A stretch of 64,000 bases of DNA from Granulicella mallensis MP5ACTX8 (GCF_000178955.2 NC_016631.1:744001-808000); one strand, 5' to 3'; shown: positions 34,118 to 43,237, numbered from the stretch's first letter. The notes: generated by a model not told the origin, from the sequence alone. A program made the numbers and translations.

Positions 34118-37100
34118 GTGCTCTGCCTATATTCGTTCGCTTTGTCCTATTGTTTTTATGTGCTCATAAGCACTATTGCGAAGTCTTTGACTTCATCCGG
34201 TATAAAACATTCGCGACGGTTTAGAGTCGATCTAAAGAAGAGAGGCTATCTGCAATGCGCATCCCTGCTGAATGCTTTCTTCCTGCTTCTGGTCTTATCT
34301 GCCTCAACCCAATGCAATGCACAATCCAGCGTTAGTATTCCTCGCTTTGGCACGTATGAAGGGACCATCGACACAATCAACGTTGGATCACTTCAGTTGA
34401 GCATGAGGATTCCGCTTTATCATGTCCACAATCGCGGTAACGGCTTGGATGAGGACGTTGCGTTGATTTATAGCGCTGGCTCGGCGCCGAACATCGGTAA
34501 TCTCCAGAGCATTTCAAACGGTTATCTTTCTACGAATTGGCAACTCTCAGTTGCAAAAGGATATGGAGGAGTTGTAACCGCCACGGAAGGACAGTCTTCT
34601 TGCGGAACAACAACCGGAATTCAAGATCTGGATTTTTATGTCTACACGTTTGTAGATGATCGTGGTGTAACTCATAACTTTCCTGGATCGTCCACCACTA
34701 ACTGTTCCACCTTTGTCTTCACTCAATTGAATAATGTGGCCGCGGAGGATGGTTCAGGTATCGTCTTGCTTGTCGGCAATGGCCCAAGCGCAATCGTTGA
34801 AGATGCCTCAGGAAATCGGTACTCCAACGAAGGCTCTGGAAGTGTTACCGACACGAACGGGAATGTAGCTTCAAGTCCACGGGTTTTTCTTGAAGGCAGT
34901 CTGAACTTTTGTGGTGAAGCGGGGCAAAGCTCAACCATTACTCAAGCCACTCCCGGAAATACGCCCGTTGTAAATCATGGTTGCTACACCTTTACCACCG
35001 GCGCTACGTCCAATACCGTTACGGGACGAACGCCTGATGTCGTCTCATACATAGACTCCAATGGGAAGGTGCAAGACATCACAACCGCGTATAAACAATA
35101 TCCGGTGACTGATGTGTTCAACAATGAATCATCATGTCCTGCTTCTGGCTCCACAGACGGAATTCCTTGCTCTTCGCCTAACTATCTCCTGAGCTCCATT
35201 ACCTTCCCGGATGGAACGTCATATTCCTTTGCCTATGAGTCCGATAGCAGCGGCAACTATTCCGGGCGTATCAGTAATGTGACACTGCCTGGGGGTGGCA
35301 CGATAGCGTACACCTATTCTGGAGGGTATAACAACACAGGTGCTTTTCTCGCGGGAGATGCCGCGGCAGAGATCGCAGCCAATACCCACATCACGTTGGC
35401 TCGCATTACCCAGGACGGAACCACGACCTATAATAATGTGCTGACAAGCGCAGATCCGCGTAGTAATGCGTTAACATCCCAAACTACGATTGCCTATCCG
35501 GATGGGCACAGCGAAGTGGCCAGTTTTGTGCATGACAGCACTTTTTGTGCCTCATGTGCAAATGGTGGTTCACCATTTGGGCCGGAAACATTGGCGACTC
35601 CCAATGGAACATTTTACGAGACCGCTCGTACAATTTATACCGGCGCCGTTGGAACTACGGTCCTGCAAAGCGAGTCACGTTGCTACAACGGTGCAACGTC
35701 GAATTGCACCACGCAAAACATCACTCTGCCTTTTAGTGAAATTGCAAGCACGATTACCTCCGCGTCTGGCTTGACGTCTCAAAATATCCAACACTATAAC
35801 GCTGCCGGGTTTTTGGTCGAGAATGACGAGTATGGATTTGGTGCATCGACTCTGACTCGAAAAATGCTAACAACGTATGCATCTCTCGGGAATAATATTC
35901 AGAATCGCCCATCGTCTGTAACCATTTATAACGGGAGCGGCACAATTTTTTCCCAGACAAACTATTCCTATGACGAGTTCACCTTGGCTTCGTCTGTGGC
36001 CACTGGTCTTGCCGCAGTGAGCGGGTCGAGGGGAAATCAGACCTCAGCACAAGCGCTTATTTCTGGAAATGTTTTTTCGACATCCCATATGCACTATGAT
36101 GCTGCCGGGCAGCCTGTAAGCACGACGGATGGAAATGGCAATGTCACTTCGTATGGATATGACAGCACGGACACGTATCTTGCCGATAAAGCCTATCCCT
36201 CGGTTGCTGGGGGGACGTTTTCAGAGTCCTATAGCTATGACGGAAATACCGGGCTTCTCACACAGACGAAAGATGTAAACGGCAATGCGACAGCATACAC
36301 ATATGATTCGATGATGCGCAATACCGGCGTTTGTTTTCCGGGTGGTGGATACACTCTGACAGGCTATCCGTCGTCGACCACGCAAACAGTGGGAGTTCTG
36401 GCTGGATCGGGGCCCGGGTGCACGCCGGGAGCTGGAGTGCCGGGTGGTTCATGGATGACCACGACAATACAATTCGACGGATACGGAAGACCGCTTCACG
36501 AGATCAATCCATCTGGGGCTACGATCGATATTAGCTATGATTCGATGGGACGAAAGAGCTCTCAGTCGAATCCTCATCTTTCGACGGGAGCCAGCACTGA
36601 CGGCACAGCTTTTTACTTATACGATCCATTGGGAAGGCCAACCAAGCAAACTAACCAGGATGGATCATTCGAATACTCTTGCTACGAAGATGTTGCGACG
36701 GCAGGACAACCGAATTGCAAATCCCACATAGGCTCCCAGACAGGTATTTGGGTCGACTATCAAGATGAGAACGGTAACCAGTGGCAAAGAACCTCTGATG
36801 CTCTCGGTCGGTTAGTAGAAGTCGTAGAGCCGAATGGAACGAGTGTTGCCGCGTCGATGGAGACGGATTACACCTACGATGTGCTGAATAATCTTCTCAG
36901 CGTCAACCAGAAAGGTATCTCTGGTGAGACAGCGCGCAACCGTAGTTTCACCTACGATTCCTTGTCACGCTTGCTGACGTCTACCAATCCCGAGACGGGA
37001 GCGATCAGCTATGGCTATGACGCGAATAGCAACATGACGAGCAAGACGGATGCGCGTGGCATCAAGACCAGCTATACCTACGACACGCTCAACCGGCTAA

Positions 37101-39799
37101 CCCAGAAAACCTATAACGACGGCGTTACAAATACGAGCTTGTATGGATACGATTCTTCGAGCATAAATTTTGTTCCTGTTCCGCAAAATGGTCGTGGAAA
37201 CGTTTCAGTTTCACTTGCAAATACCATTGGACGGCTCACTTTTGCCTCTTCTACCACGAGCGGATCGCTTGATGCATTCAGCTATGACTCCATGGGAAGG
37301 CTGGTGAATCAGTGGTCGAGTGCACCGAGTTTCAACATTGACAATGGAACCATAGCGGCGATAAGCGCCGGTTACGATCTGGCAGGCAATATGACGTCTC
37401 TGACCTATCCGGATGGGAGAACGGTAAGCCAGCAGTGGGACGGTGGGGGCCACCTCACCCAGGTGTCGGATGTTAGCGGTCAATATCAATATCTGACGCC
37501 AAGCACCACCTACTGGCCGAACGGTACGCCCTCGGCTGTTTTTTACGGGAATGGTGTGGGCAATGGAACCTTCCTCAACAACCGTTTGCAAGCCGATGAG
37601 ATAGGCATCGTCCGGGTAGGTTCGGCCGCGCCGGGCAGCTATCCTGGGAATAACAACCTGGCAGTGAAGGAATACTGCTATGGTCCGGCAACGTCGGCCA
37701 TCTCCGCCGAGCTCCCGGGATGTCCTTCGCGGGGCAGCGCGAACAATGGCAATATCTGGCAGGTGATGGACGTACTGCATAGCGGGTATACAGAGAACTT
37801 GAGTTATGACAGCCTCAATCGCCTGGGTTCTTTTTCACGGGTCGATGGGAGCTTGAGTCAAACCTATGCCTATGATTCTTTCGGCAATCTGAATCAGACC
37901 TCGCCGGGAACCTTGCAGAACGCGGTCAGCTACGGTGCGAATAACAGGATCAACTCGGCGAGCTATGGCTATGACAACGCAGGCAACCTGACGGCGAGCT
38001 TCAACGGAATCTCGACCGCCTACAGCTACGACGCCGAGAACAGGCTAACCGGGGTCAACAATGGGGCGGCCACCTATACCTACGACGGCAGCGGCGACCG
38101 TGTCCGCAAAGACAACGGTTCGACCTGGACCGAGTATGTTCGGTTCGGCGGCCAGGTGGTGGCGGAGAAGACTTCCGACGGATTTTGGTCGGACTACATC
38201 TATGCCAACGGCAAGCGCATCGCGAAGGTTGACAACAACGACATACGAATCCATATGAGCGGGACCAACTGCTCCGGCTGCGGGATCATCAATACGTTCG
38301 CTGGAACAAGCTCCCTGGCGGCCTTTGTCAACGGCACGGTCATCCAGAACGGAGACCTGCTGACCTGGAGACAGTTTCAGGATGGCGTCGCGGCGGGAGG
38401 GATCAGCGTTGCCTTCAATAACGACACCGTGGGAACCAGTGGCGTTCTGCACGCCGCCGACGGCCAACTCGCCGATGCCGACACCCGGACTGGCACAGGC
38501 CTCTGGTATCAGCGCGTAGCCAACCTGAGCGGTTACGCCGGGGACACCGTTTCGGCCTTGACCCTGTACAACTATCAGGGAGGCGCGGCGGGCAATTGGG
38601 ACATCTATCTGGCTGATATCTCCCTGGTGCACCCCGACGGAACCAGCGTGCCGATTTACTATCGGTCGCTCGAATCCCTCCCTCAGTTCACCCCCGGTGG
38701 AGCCGAGAGCAACGTCACGGTCGTCACAGAAAAGGTAGCGGTCACCCCAAACCCCTATGATGTGACGTATTACTCCACTAACCAGATCGGGTCCTCTATT
38801 CTGCTGACCGATTCTGCTGGCTGGCCCGTATCCTCCGACACCTACTACCCCTTCGGACAGGAACCCACAACCTCCGCCGACGGGAATCACTACAAATTCA
38901 CCGGCAAAGAACGAGATACAGAATCAGGACTCGATTACTTTGGAGCCAGGTACTACGGATCGAACATAGGCCGGTTCATGTCGCCCGACCCATCTGGATT
39001 GGCCTACGCGGACCCGAGCAATCCGCAGAGCTTCAATTTGTATAGCTACGTTCGCAACAATCCACTTTCTTTTGTCGACCCAAGTGGTCTAACGTGCCAG
39101 AAGGGCCTTGTCGATAATGGCGACGGCACCTTTAATCCAGTGTATTCGGATGACGGTGATGGGAAAGGCTGTCCTGCCGCGGGTATTCGCCCTGATGGTA
39201 GTGAATCAGATACGGCCATATATCAATTCAATTATTCGGATTCCACGGGAGCGTTTCAGTCGAGTTCAGTACTAAACCTGCAACTTCCTTATGGTGGTGG
39301 CGTGTCCGGGAGTTCTCTAGGTTCTGCCCCAAGTAAACCTTGCTCGGCATCGGGTCCATCGAAAATCATAAGTGCTTCTGCCACAACCAATGGTCCTACG
39401 ATAGTCGCTGGTACCGCTATTGGCGGGGCTATTGGCGGCGAGCCTGGCGCATTCGTTGGAGGCATCATAGGAAGCATGTTTGGTGTAGGCGGCAATGTTT
39501 CCTATGTACCCTCCACGCATAGTTTGTACGCAGGGCCGACTGCTGTCTTTGCACCTGGACTGGGTGGTGGCAATGGCATAAGCGCCAATTATGTCAATGT
39601 ACCTTCAACACAAAATGCCAATTCGATTGCCAACGGGCCGAGCTTCTCCATCACGTTTCAGCCCAATCCCTTCTTCGGATCTGTGGTTACGAAGTCTCCC
39701 GGGAGTGGACCGCCGGTTGTTGGGCCATCGGTCGGAACACGCGTTCCGGTTTCTTTCGGAGCAGGATACAACATCTGTTTACACAATTGTGGGTGCTAA
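34118..39799 (+). CDS. Rhs/YD-repeat protein with variable C-terminal tip
   Basis: This 1,893-codon protein has a probable signal peptide around residues 40-70 (AFFLLLVLSASTQCNAQS) and an N-terminal beta-rich region (~70-640). A long series of YD repeats follows (for example NGNVTSYGYDSTDTY, GAISYGYDANSNMTSKTD). An inserted domain occupies ~1375-1542, and the Rhs core ESGLDYFGARYYG...GRFMSPDP...YSYVRNNPLSFVDPSG ends near residue 1658. The last 235 residues form the variable tip: a Gly-rich hydrophobic segment (IGGAIGGEPGAFVGGIIGS) then a beta-rich end. Rhs shells encapsulate a C-terminal effector or act as surface proteins. No known toxin motif was recognised. The GTG start at 34118 has no convincing ribosome-binding site. 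The next gene begins at the following base. Confidence 0.85.
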   Translation: MLCLYSFALSYCFYVLISTIAKSLTSSGIKHSRRFRVDLKKRGYLQCASLLNAFFLLLVLSASTQCNAQSSVSIPRFGTYEGTIDTINVGSLQLSMRIPLYHVHNRGNGLDEDVALIYSAGSAPNIGNLQSISNGYLSTNWQLSVAKGYGGVVTATEGQSSCGTTTGIQDLDFYVYTFVDDRGVTHNFPGSSTTNCSTFVFTQLNNVAAEDGSGIVLLVGNGPSAIVEDASGNRYSNEGSGSVTDTNGNVASSPRVFLEGSLNFCGEAGQSSTITQATPGNTPVVNHGCYTFTTGATSNTVTGRTPDVVSYIDSNGKVQDITTAYKQYPVTDVFNNESSCPASGSTDGIPCSSPNYLLSSITFPDGTSYSFAYESDSSGNYSGRISNVTLPGGGTIAYTYSGGYNNTGAFLAGDAAAEIAANTHITLARITQDGTTTYNNVLTSADPRSNALTSQTTIAYPDGHSEVASFVHDSTFCASCANGGSPFGPETLATPNGTFYETARTIYTGAVGTTVLQSESRCYNGATSNCTTQNITLPFSEIASTITSASGLTSQNIQHYNAAGFLVENDEYGFGASTLTRKMLTTYASLGNNIQNRPSSVTIYNGSGTIFSQTNYSYDEFTLASSVATGLAAVSGSRGNQTSAQALISGNVFSTSHMHYDAAGQPVSTTDGNGNVTSYGYDSTDTYLADKAYPSVAGGTFSESYSYDGNTGLLTQTKDVNGNATAYTYDSMMRNTGVCFPGGGYTLTGYPSSTTQTVGVLAGSGPGCTPGAGVPGGSWMTTTIQFDGYGRPLHEINPSGATIDISYDSMGRKSSQSNPHLSTGASTDGTAFYLYDPLGRPTKQTNQDGSFEYSCYEDVATAGQPNCKSHIGSQTGIWVDYQDENGNQWQRTSDALGRLVEVVEPNGTSVAASMETDYTYDVLNNLLSVNQKGISGETARNRSFTYDSLSRLLTSTNPETGAISYGYDANSNMTSKTDARGIKTSYTYDTLNRLTQKTYNDGVTNTSLYGYDSSSINFVPVPQNGRGNVSVSLANTIGRLTFASSTTSGSLDAFSYDSMGRLVNQWSSAPSFNIDNGTIAAISAGYDLAGNMTSLTYPDGRTVSQQWDGGGHLTQVSDVSGQYQYLTPSTTYWPNGTPSAVFYGNGVGNGTFLNNRLQADEIGIVRVGSAAPGSYPGNNNLAVKEYCYGPATSAISAELPGCPSRGSANNGNIWQVMDVLHSGYTENLSYDSLNRLGSFSRVDGSLSQTYAYDSFGNLNQTSPGTLQNAVSYGANNRINSASYGYDNAGNLTASFNGISTAYSYDAENRLTGVNNGAATYTYDGSGDRVRKDNGSTWTEYVRFGGQVVAEKTSDGFWSDYIYANGKRIAKVDNNDIRIHMSGTNCSGCGIINTFAGTSSLAAFVNGTVIQNGDLLTWRQFQDGVAAGGISVAFNNDTVGTSGVLHAADGQLADADTRTGTGLWYQRVANLSGYAGDTVSALTLYNYQGGAAGNWDIYLADISLVHPDGTSVPIYYRSLESLPQFTPGGAESNVTVVTEKVAVTPNPYDVTYYSTNQIGSSILLTDSAGWPVSSDTYYPFGQEPTTSADGNHYKFTGKERDTESGLDYFGARYYGSNIGRFMSPDPSGLAYADPSNPQSFNLYSYVRNNPLSFVDPSGLTCQKGLVDNGDGTFNPVYSDDGDGKGCPAAGIRPDGSESDTAIYQFNYSDSTGAFQSSSVLNLQLPYGGGVSGSSLGSAPSKPCSASGPSKIISASATTNGPTIVAGTAIGGAIGGEPGAFVGGIIGSMFGVGGNVSYVPSTHSLYAGPTAVFAPGLGGGNGISANYVNVPSTQNANSIANGPSFSITFQPNPFFGSVVTKSPGSGPPVVGPSVGTRVPVSFGAGYNICLHNCGC

Positions 39800-40045
39800 A
39801 TGGCTCAAATATTTGGTTGGTCTATAGCGGTATGTGTGGGAGTGGTCGTGGTTTTCAACAGTGTATATATGCTCGTTTCTCCTAAGGCTTGGTTCAGGCT
39901 GCCTGGATGGATACGTGCGGCGGGTACTCTCACTGAAGACAAATTTTCAGTTGGATGGGGAGCAGTGCAAGTGCGAATTGCAGGAGCATTGTTTCTCGCC
40001 ATTGTTGGTTGGGTGCTTTATGACTTGATTCTGAAGCCACGATAA
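39800..40045 (+). CDS. Two-TM small protein next to the Rhs tip (candidate immunity protein)
   Basis: The 81-aa protein starts MAQIFGWSIAVCVGVVVVF, giving TM1 (~5-29). A polar middle (SPKAWFRLPGWIRAAG) and TM2 (~58-76, IAGALFLAIVGWVLYDLI) follow. It begins one base after the Rhs stop (TAAATG), and its own stop overlaps the next start (TAATG). Small proteins immediately 3' of Rhs tips are often immunity factors; that role is inferred from position alone. No family was recognised. Confidence 0.65.
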   Translation: MAQIFGWSIAVCVGVVVVFNSVYMLVSPKAWFRLPGWIRAAGTLTEDKFSVGWGAVQVRIAGALFLAIVGWVLYDLILKPR

Positions 40046-40565
40046 TGACTATCGCCCCAATTAGTGCGTTGGGAACGCTTTGTGGGGCGGTACCTTCAGG
40101 AACCGTTGTGAGCGTCTCGGGAAATGGGAACTTTGTTGGACCTGCGGGATCGCTCGATCTTGTAACCAACGGTCGCACCGGTGAGGTGATGGACTTCTTC
40201 TCTCCCGGATATTTCGCTGTGGCGGCGGTCGCTGGGGGGCTCACTGGCGGGTACACCTTCGGAAACCTTGGCGCAGGCAACTCCAATTTGGCCGGGGCTT
40301 CAGCGGAATATCAGGGGGCGGAATTTTTGCTGGTTCGATTGCAACGTCGAGCGGTGGACCCGCAAGTCCGTTTTCTGGAATTAGTCCAACTGCGAGCGGC
40401 CATGTGACTACTGTTTCTGCCGGTGTGCAAACTCCTGGCCGTGCATTGTCATTGAATACGACTTTTTCATTGCCCACACAGCTAGGAAAGTTCTGGACGC
40501 TTCAAGATTCAGCGACCGCATTGGTGTTTCTAGCGAACCAAGTTTGCAAGGCGATAGGCCACTAG
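40045..40565 (+). pseudogene. Frameshifted second Rhs-like C-terminal tip
   Basis: The frame opening at 40045 reads VVSVSGNGNFVGPAGSLDLV and VAGGLTGGYTFGNLGAGNSN, then loses sense near 40305-40330. A neighbouring frame continues smoothly from GGGIFAGSIATSSGGP to NTTFSLPTQLGKFW and ends at 40565. Joined, they form a ~173-residue Gly/Ser-rich beta-type module similar in style to the tip of the upstream Rhs protein, with no Rhs core of its own. This looks like a displaced orphan tip broken by one frameshift. A real frameshift, a sequencing error and programmed slippage are all possible. Confidence 0.5.
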
Positions 40566-40574
40566 AGAATTCCT

Positions 40575-40859
40575 ATGCTTAAATTCATTACCTACTTCTT
40601 GACGATAGCGTTCGCGATGTTCTTTGCCTTTTGGGAACTCCGATTGAAACACCAATTGACAGACCGTGCATCTTCGCCGCCTGCAAGCCCCAGCAAACTA
40701 GGTGTGATGAATGACCTCTCCGAAAGGATGAATCGCGAACGTTCGATAGAAAGCTTGCCCAAAAAAGCGCGGGCAAAACTTAGAACAGTCGTTGTGCTCA
40801 AATTCTTGTTTGTTGTGATTCTGATCGTCGAGGTGATCGTGCTCCAAACGCCAAAATAG
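40575..40859 (+). CDS. Two-TM small protein following the orphan tip
   Basis: The 94-aa protein has TM1 (~3-20, FITYFLTIAFAMFFAFW), a basic polar middle (MNDLSERMNRERSIESLPKK) and TM2 (~72-90, VVLKFLFVVILIVEVIVL). It starts 9 nt after the orphan tip ends. This repeats the tip-then-two-TM-protein arrangement of the upstream genes, although the sequence is not obviously homologous to the 81-aa protein. Candidate immunity or accessory factor, by position only. Confidence 0.55.
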   Translation: MLKFITYFLTIAFAMFFAFWELRLKHQLTDRASSPPASPSKLGVMNDLSERMNRERSIESLPKKARAKLRTVVVLKFLFVVILIVEVIVLQTPK

Positions 40860-40869
40860 TCGGACGGGA

Positions 40870-41048
40870 TCTTGGTCGCTATCAACAGACAGGAAACCTC
40901 CATTTGCGACCTTCTCTTGTTATCGAAGGCTTCCGTATCTCGGTACCCCTGCGATGCGCGAGCTCTTCGAAGAGTCTTTGGAAAAGATGCGCATGAAGTT
41001 CGCCCACATCTATAGGAACTCCATGAGATCTGGTCACCCTCCAGGCTA
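40870..41048 (+). pseudogene. REP-associated tyrosine transposase (RAYT/Y1_Tnp) remnant
   Basis: One frame reads LGRYQQTGNLHL. After a frameshift the next reads ATFSCYRRLPYLGTP followed by AMRELFEESLEKMRMKF, then a stop. This is the N-terminus of Y1-type RAYT transposases (typically RYQQTGNLHFVTFSCYRRxPYLxTPxxRxLFxxxLExxRxxY, from memory). The catalytic HUH motif (HVHLL) and Tyr are missing, so it is dead. RAYTs mobilise REP palindromes, which makes this relevant to the repeats in the window. Confidence 0.65.
41013..41042 (+). repeat. 30-bp direct repeat, left copy
   Basis: TAGGAACTCCATGAGATCTGGTCACCCTCC here matches TAGGAACGCTATGAGATCTGGTCATCCGCC at 42987-43016 in 26 of 30 positions, same orientation. 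The two copies flank the GT-C-like gene. Confidence 0.7.
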
Positions 41049-41304
41049 ATAGAAAAGATGTGCCAGTGGTGATGAAGTGGCGTGTTGAGGTTTGGCAGAA
41101 TGCAGAATAAGGTCATCTGCGATGTGAATGACCGAATCATCGGAAACACGCTGCTAAACAGTGGCTTGAGGCGTGATACCTCCACCCCGGTATCTCTCCT
41201 GTAAGCGAATTTGCAAGCCATGCGCGGTATACGACGATCTAATAGATCACTAAAATGCTAATGCGAGACTGAGATTAAATAGTTCCTGAAAGAGGCACCA
41301 AGGT

Positions 41305-42933
41305 ATGCAGAAAACAGGTTTGGCTGGCTCTGGCCCGACAGCGTTCCAAGAACCGCAATCCGAGCCAAGGGCGGTCGCACAAAACCGATCTCGCTTGATC
41401 ATCGCTATCTCGGTCCTCCTTACCTTTCTTATCTGCTATCTCCGCGGTTTCGTCCTACCCAATGTGCCTACCATGAGCTGGTCTGACCAGATGCTCTTTG
41501 CGACCAATGGCACACGGATACTGGCAGGACAGATGCCCTACCGGGACTACTTTCAGTTTCTCACTCCAGGCACGGACCTGATCTACAGCCTCCTGTTTCG
41601 ATGGTTCGGTGTAGAACTCTGGATACCGAACCTGACAATGGCCTGTCTGGCAGCAATCGCAATGTGGTTGATGATGTTGGCTGCGCGTCGGGTATTGCGC
41701 GGCATGGCTCTCGCGCTGCCCGCTCTCTTCCTCATTGGGTTCGGACTGGCCGGAAGTCTCGATGCAACCCACCACTGGTTCAGCACCATTATCGCCATGA
41801 CTGCAATGCTTGTACTCATGCGCGATATACAGCCTCGGCACATCGCGTTCGCAGGAGCTCTCTGCGGCGTGGCTGCCAGTTTCACCCAGACCAAGGGCGC
41901 ACTCATCACTATCGGCTTTCTAATTTACTTGCTCTGGAAATCGATTGACGGGAAAGAACCGGCCCGCGTCTTCTGGTACAGATCGTCTCTGCTCTTAGCT
42001 GTTGCCCTATCTATCTTCTTTGCCATCAACCTTCACTTCATTCTCCTTGTGGGCTGGACGAAGTGGGTGCAAGCGGTAATCGTATTTCCGCTCCGTTACT
42101 ATTCCAGCATTCCCGGTCAGACCGGCTTCAATCTTCTGGCCCAGATGCGTGGTCAGAAAATCCTTGGTCGGATCAGCGTCTGCTTCATCTGTGGTGTCGT
42201 GATCTCTGTCTATCCCATCTTTTTATTGGTACTGGTGCGTAAGCGCAGGACCGAAAGAAGGGAGCCTTGGGATCAGCTATTTCTGCTCGCTATCACAGGT
42301 TTCTCCATGTTTTTGACAGTCGCCCCGGGTATGACCGCTCTGCGAGTCTCGACAGTGAGTCTTCCCGCCATGGTCCTACTGGCGTGGCTTTTGAGCCGTG
42401 TCAGAGGTCCAATCCTCCTCGCTGGCCAGGCGATAGCTGTGTTCTCGTTTGCAGCCGCCATCTACATGTCCATCCAAACCCAACGGGCCACGTGGAACTA
42501 CCTCACCCTACCCGCAGGTCGAAGCGCGATCCCGGACCGGGGCAGGTACGAGCTTTATCGCTGGACCGCCGAGCATACCCACCCAGGGGACATATGCTTT
42601 GGGGTCTCGTATATCTACCTTCCCTTGTGGTTGCACTCACCCGCTCCGATCGATTCGCCAGGCCCGTGGGGCTACTACCGTCCGGAACAGATCGCTGCAT
42701 CGATCGCCGCAGTGGAAGAGAACAAAGTTCCTGTTCTGATCCTCAATTCCTACTCAGACGATCAATCGGTGTGGAGCTACAAAGCCGATAGTCTGCGTCC
42801 CCTCCAAATCTACCTCGACGCCCACTATCGTCATGTAAAGACCTTCACCAACGTCCTGAGAAACGAAGCGTGGATAAGAAAGGGTGAGACAGATGCTCCA
42901 ATCACTCCTGGCAACCAGTCAACTCGAAAATAG
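41305..42933 (+). CDS. Polytopic GT-C-like glycosyltransferase (family 39-like)
   Basis: This 542-aa membrane protein has about 10-11 TM helices (residues ~30-400) and a C-terminal periplasmic domain of ~130 residues. An early loop has the acidic and aromatic pattern of GT-C enzymes (SWSDQMLFATNGTRILAG, PYRDYFQFLTPGTDLIYS). GT39/ArnT-like enzymes transfer sugars from polyprenyl-phosphate donors to lipids or proteins. The usual DE(P)RY loop motif is replaced by SDQ/RDY, so catalysis is uncertain. It is flanked by 30-bp direct repeats and placed in the accessory island. The acceptor is unknown. Confidence 0.7.
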   Translation: MQKTGLAGSGPTAFQEPQSEPRAVAQNRSRLIIAISVLLTFLICYLRGFVLPNVPTMSWSDQMLFATNGTRILAGQMPYRDYFQFLTPGTDLIYSLLFRWFGVELWIPNLTMACLAAIAMWLMMLAARRVLRGMALALPALFLIGFGLAGSLDATHHWFSTIIAMTAMLVLMRDIQPRHIAFAGALCGVAASFTQTKGALITIGFLIYLLWKSIDGKEPARVFWYRSSLLLAVALSIFFAINLHFILLVGWTKWVQAVIVFPLRYYSSIPGQTGFNLLAQMRGQKILGRISVCFICGVVISVYPIFLLVLVRKRRTERREPWDQLFLLAITGFSMFLTVAPGMTALRVSTVSLPAMVLLAWLLSRVRGPILLAGQAIAVFSFAAAIYMSIQTQRATWNYLTLPAGRSAIPDRGRYELYRWTAEHTHPGDICFGVSYIYLPLWLHSPAPIDSPGPWGYYRPEQIAASIAAVEENKVPVLILNSYSDDQSVWSYKADSLRPLQIYLDAHYRHVKTFTNVLRNEAWIRKGETDAPITPGNQSTRK

Positions 42934-42986
42934 AAGCCAGATATTTGGGGGCGGGTGGCCCAGGCCTGAATCGACACCCACTTCTG

Positions 42987-43016
42987 TAGGAACGCTATGA
43001 GATCTGGTCATCCGCC
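42987..43016 (+). repeat. 30-bp direct repeat, right copy
   Basis: Partner of 41013-41042, 26 of 30 identical, lying about 50 nt after the GT-C-like stop. Confidence 0.7.
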
Positions 43017-43183
43017 TCACAACTATCCAAAGACGCAAGGCAAACCATGAGGCAGAGCAGAAGTCCGGATCATCCGCAAGTGGTCGATATTTGCACGGTT
43101 TTCGCTCCTTAAGCTCTCCTTCCCCCGAAATCGACATAATGCGCCTCTAAGCGTTGCTTTAAAGCTTTTGAGCAAAGCACAAA

Positions 43184-43215
43184 CAGCAAGGCCGGGATTG
43201 CTCCCGGCCTTGCTG
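43184..43215 (-). terminator. Intrinsic terminator of the rimP-nusA-infB operon
   Basis: CAGCAAGGCCGGGA and TCCCGGCCTTGCTG form a perfect 14-bp stem around TTGC, just downstream of infB. On the minus strand it is followed by TTTGTGCTTTG, a weak T-rich tail. Confidence 0.78.
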
Positions 43216-43237
43216 TCTTGCTTGATGTGGTTGTGAG

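Larger units (their letters stand above)
40860..41304. other. Intergenic region with a transposase remnant
   Basis: The 445-nt stretch contains the RAYT remnant (40870-41048) and about 250 nt with no recognised feature before the GT-C-like gene. The final ~60 nt (AATAGTTCCTGAAAGAGGCACC) include an AGAGG ribosome-binding site. Confidence 0.55.
42934..43237. other. Convergent intergenic region
   Basis: The 304-nt gap between the GT-C-like gene and the 3' end of infB contains the right copy of the 30-bp direct repeat (42987-43016) and the infB terminator (43184-43215). No coding sequence was seen. Confidence 0.6.
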
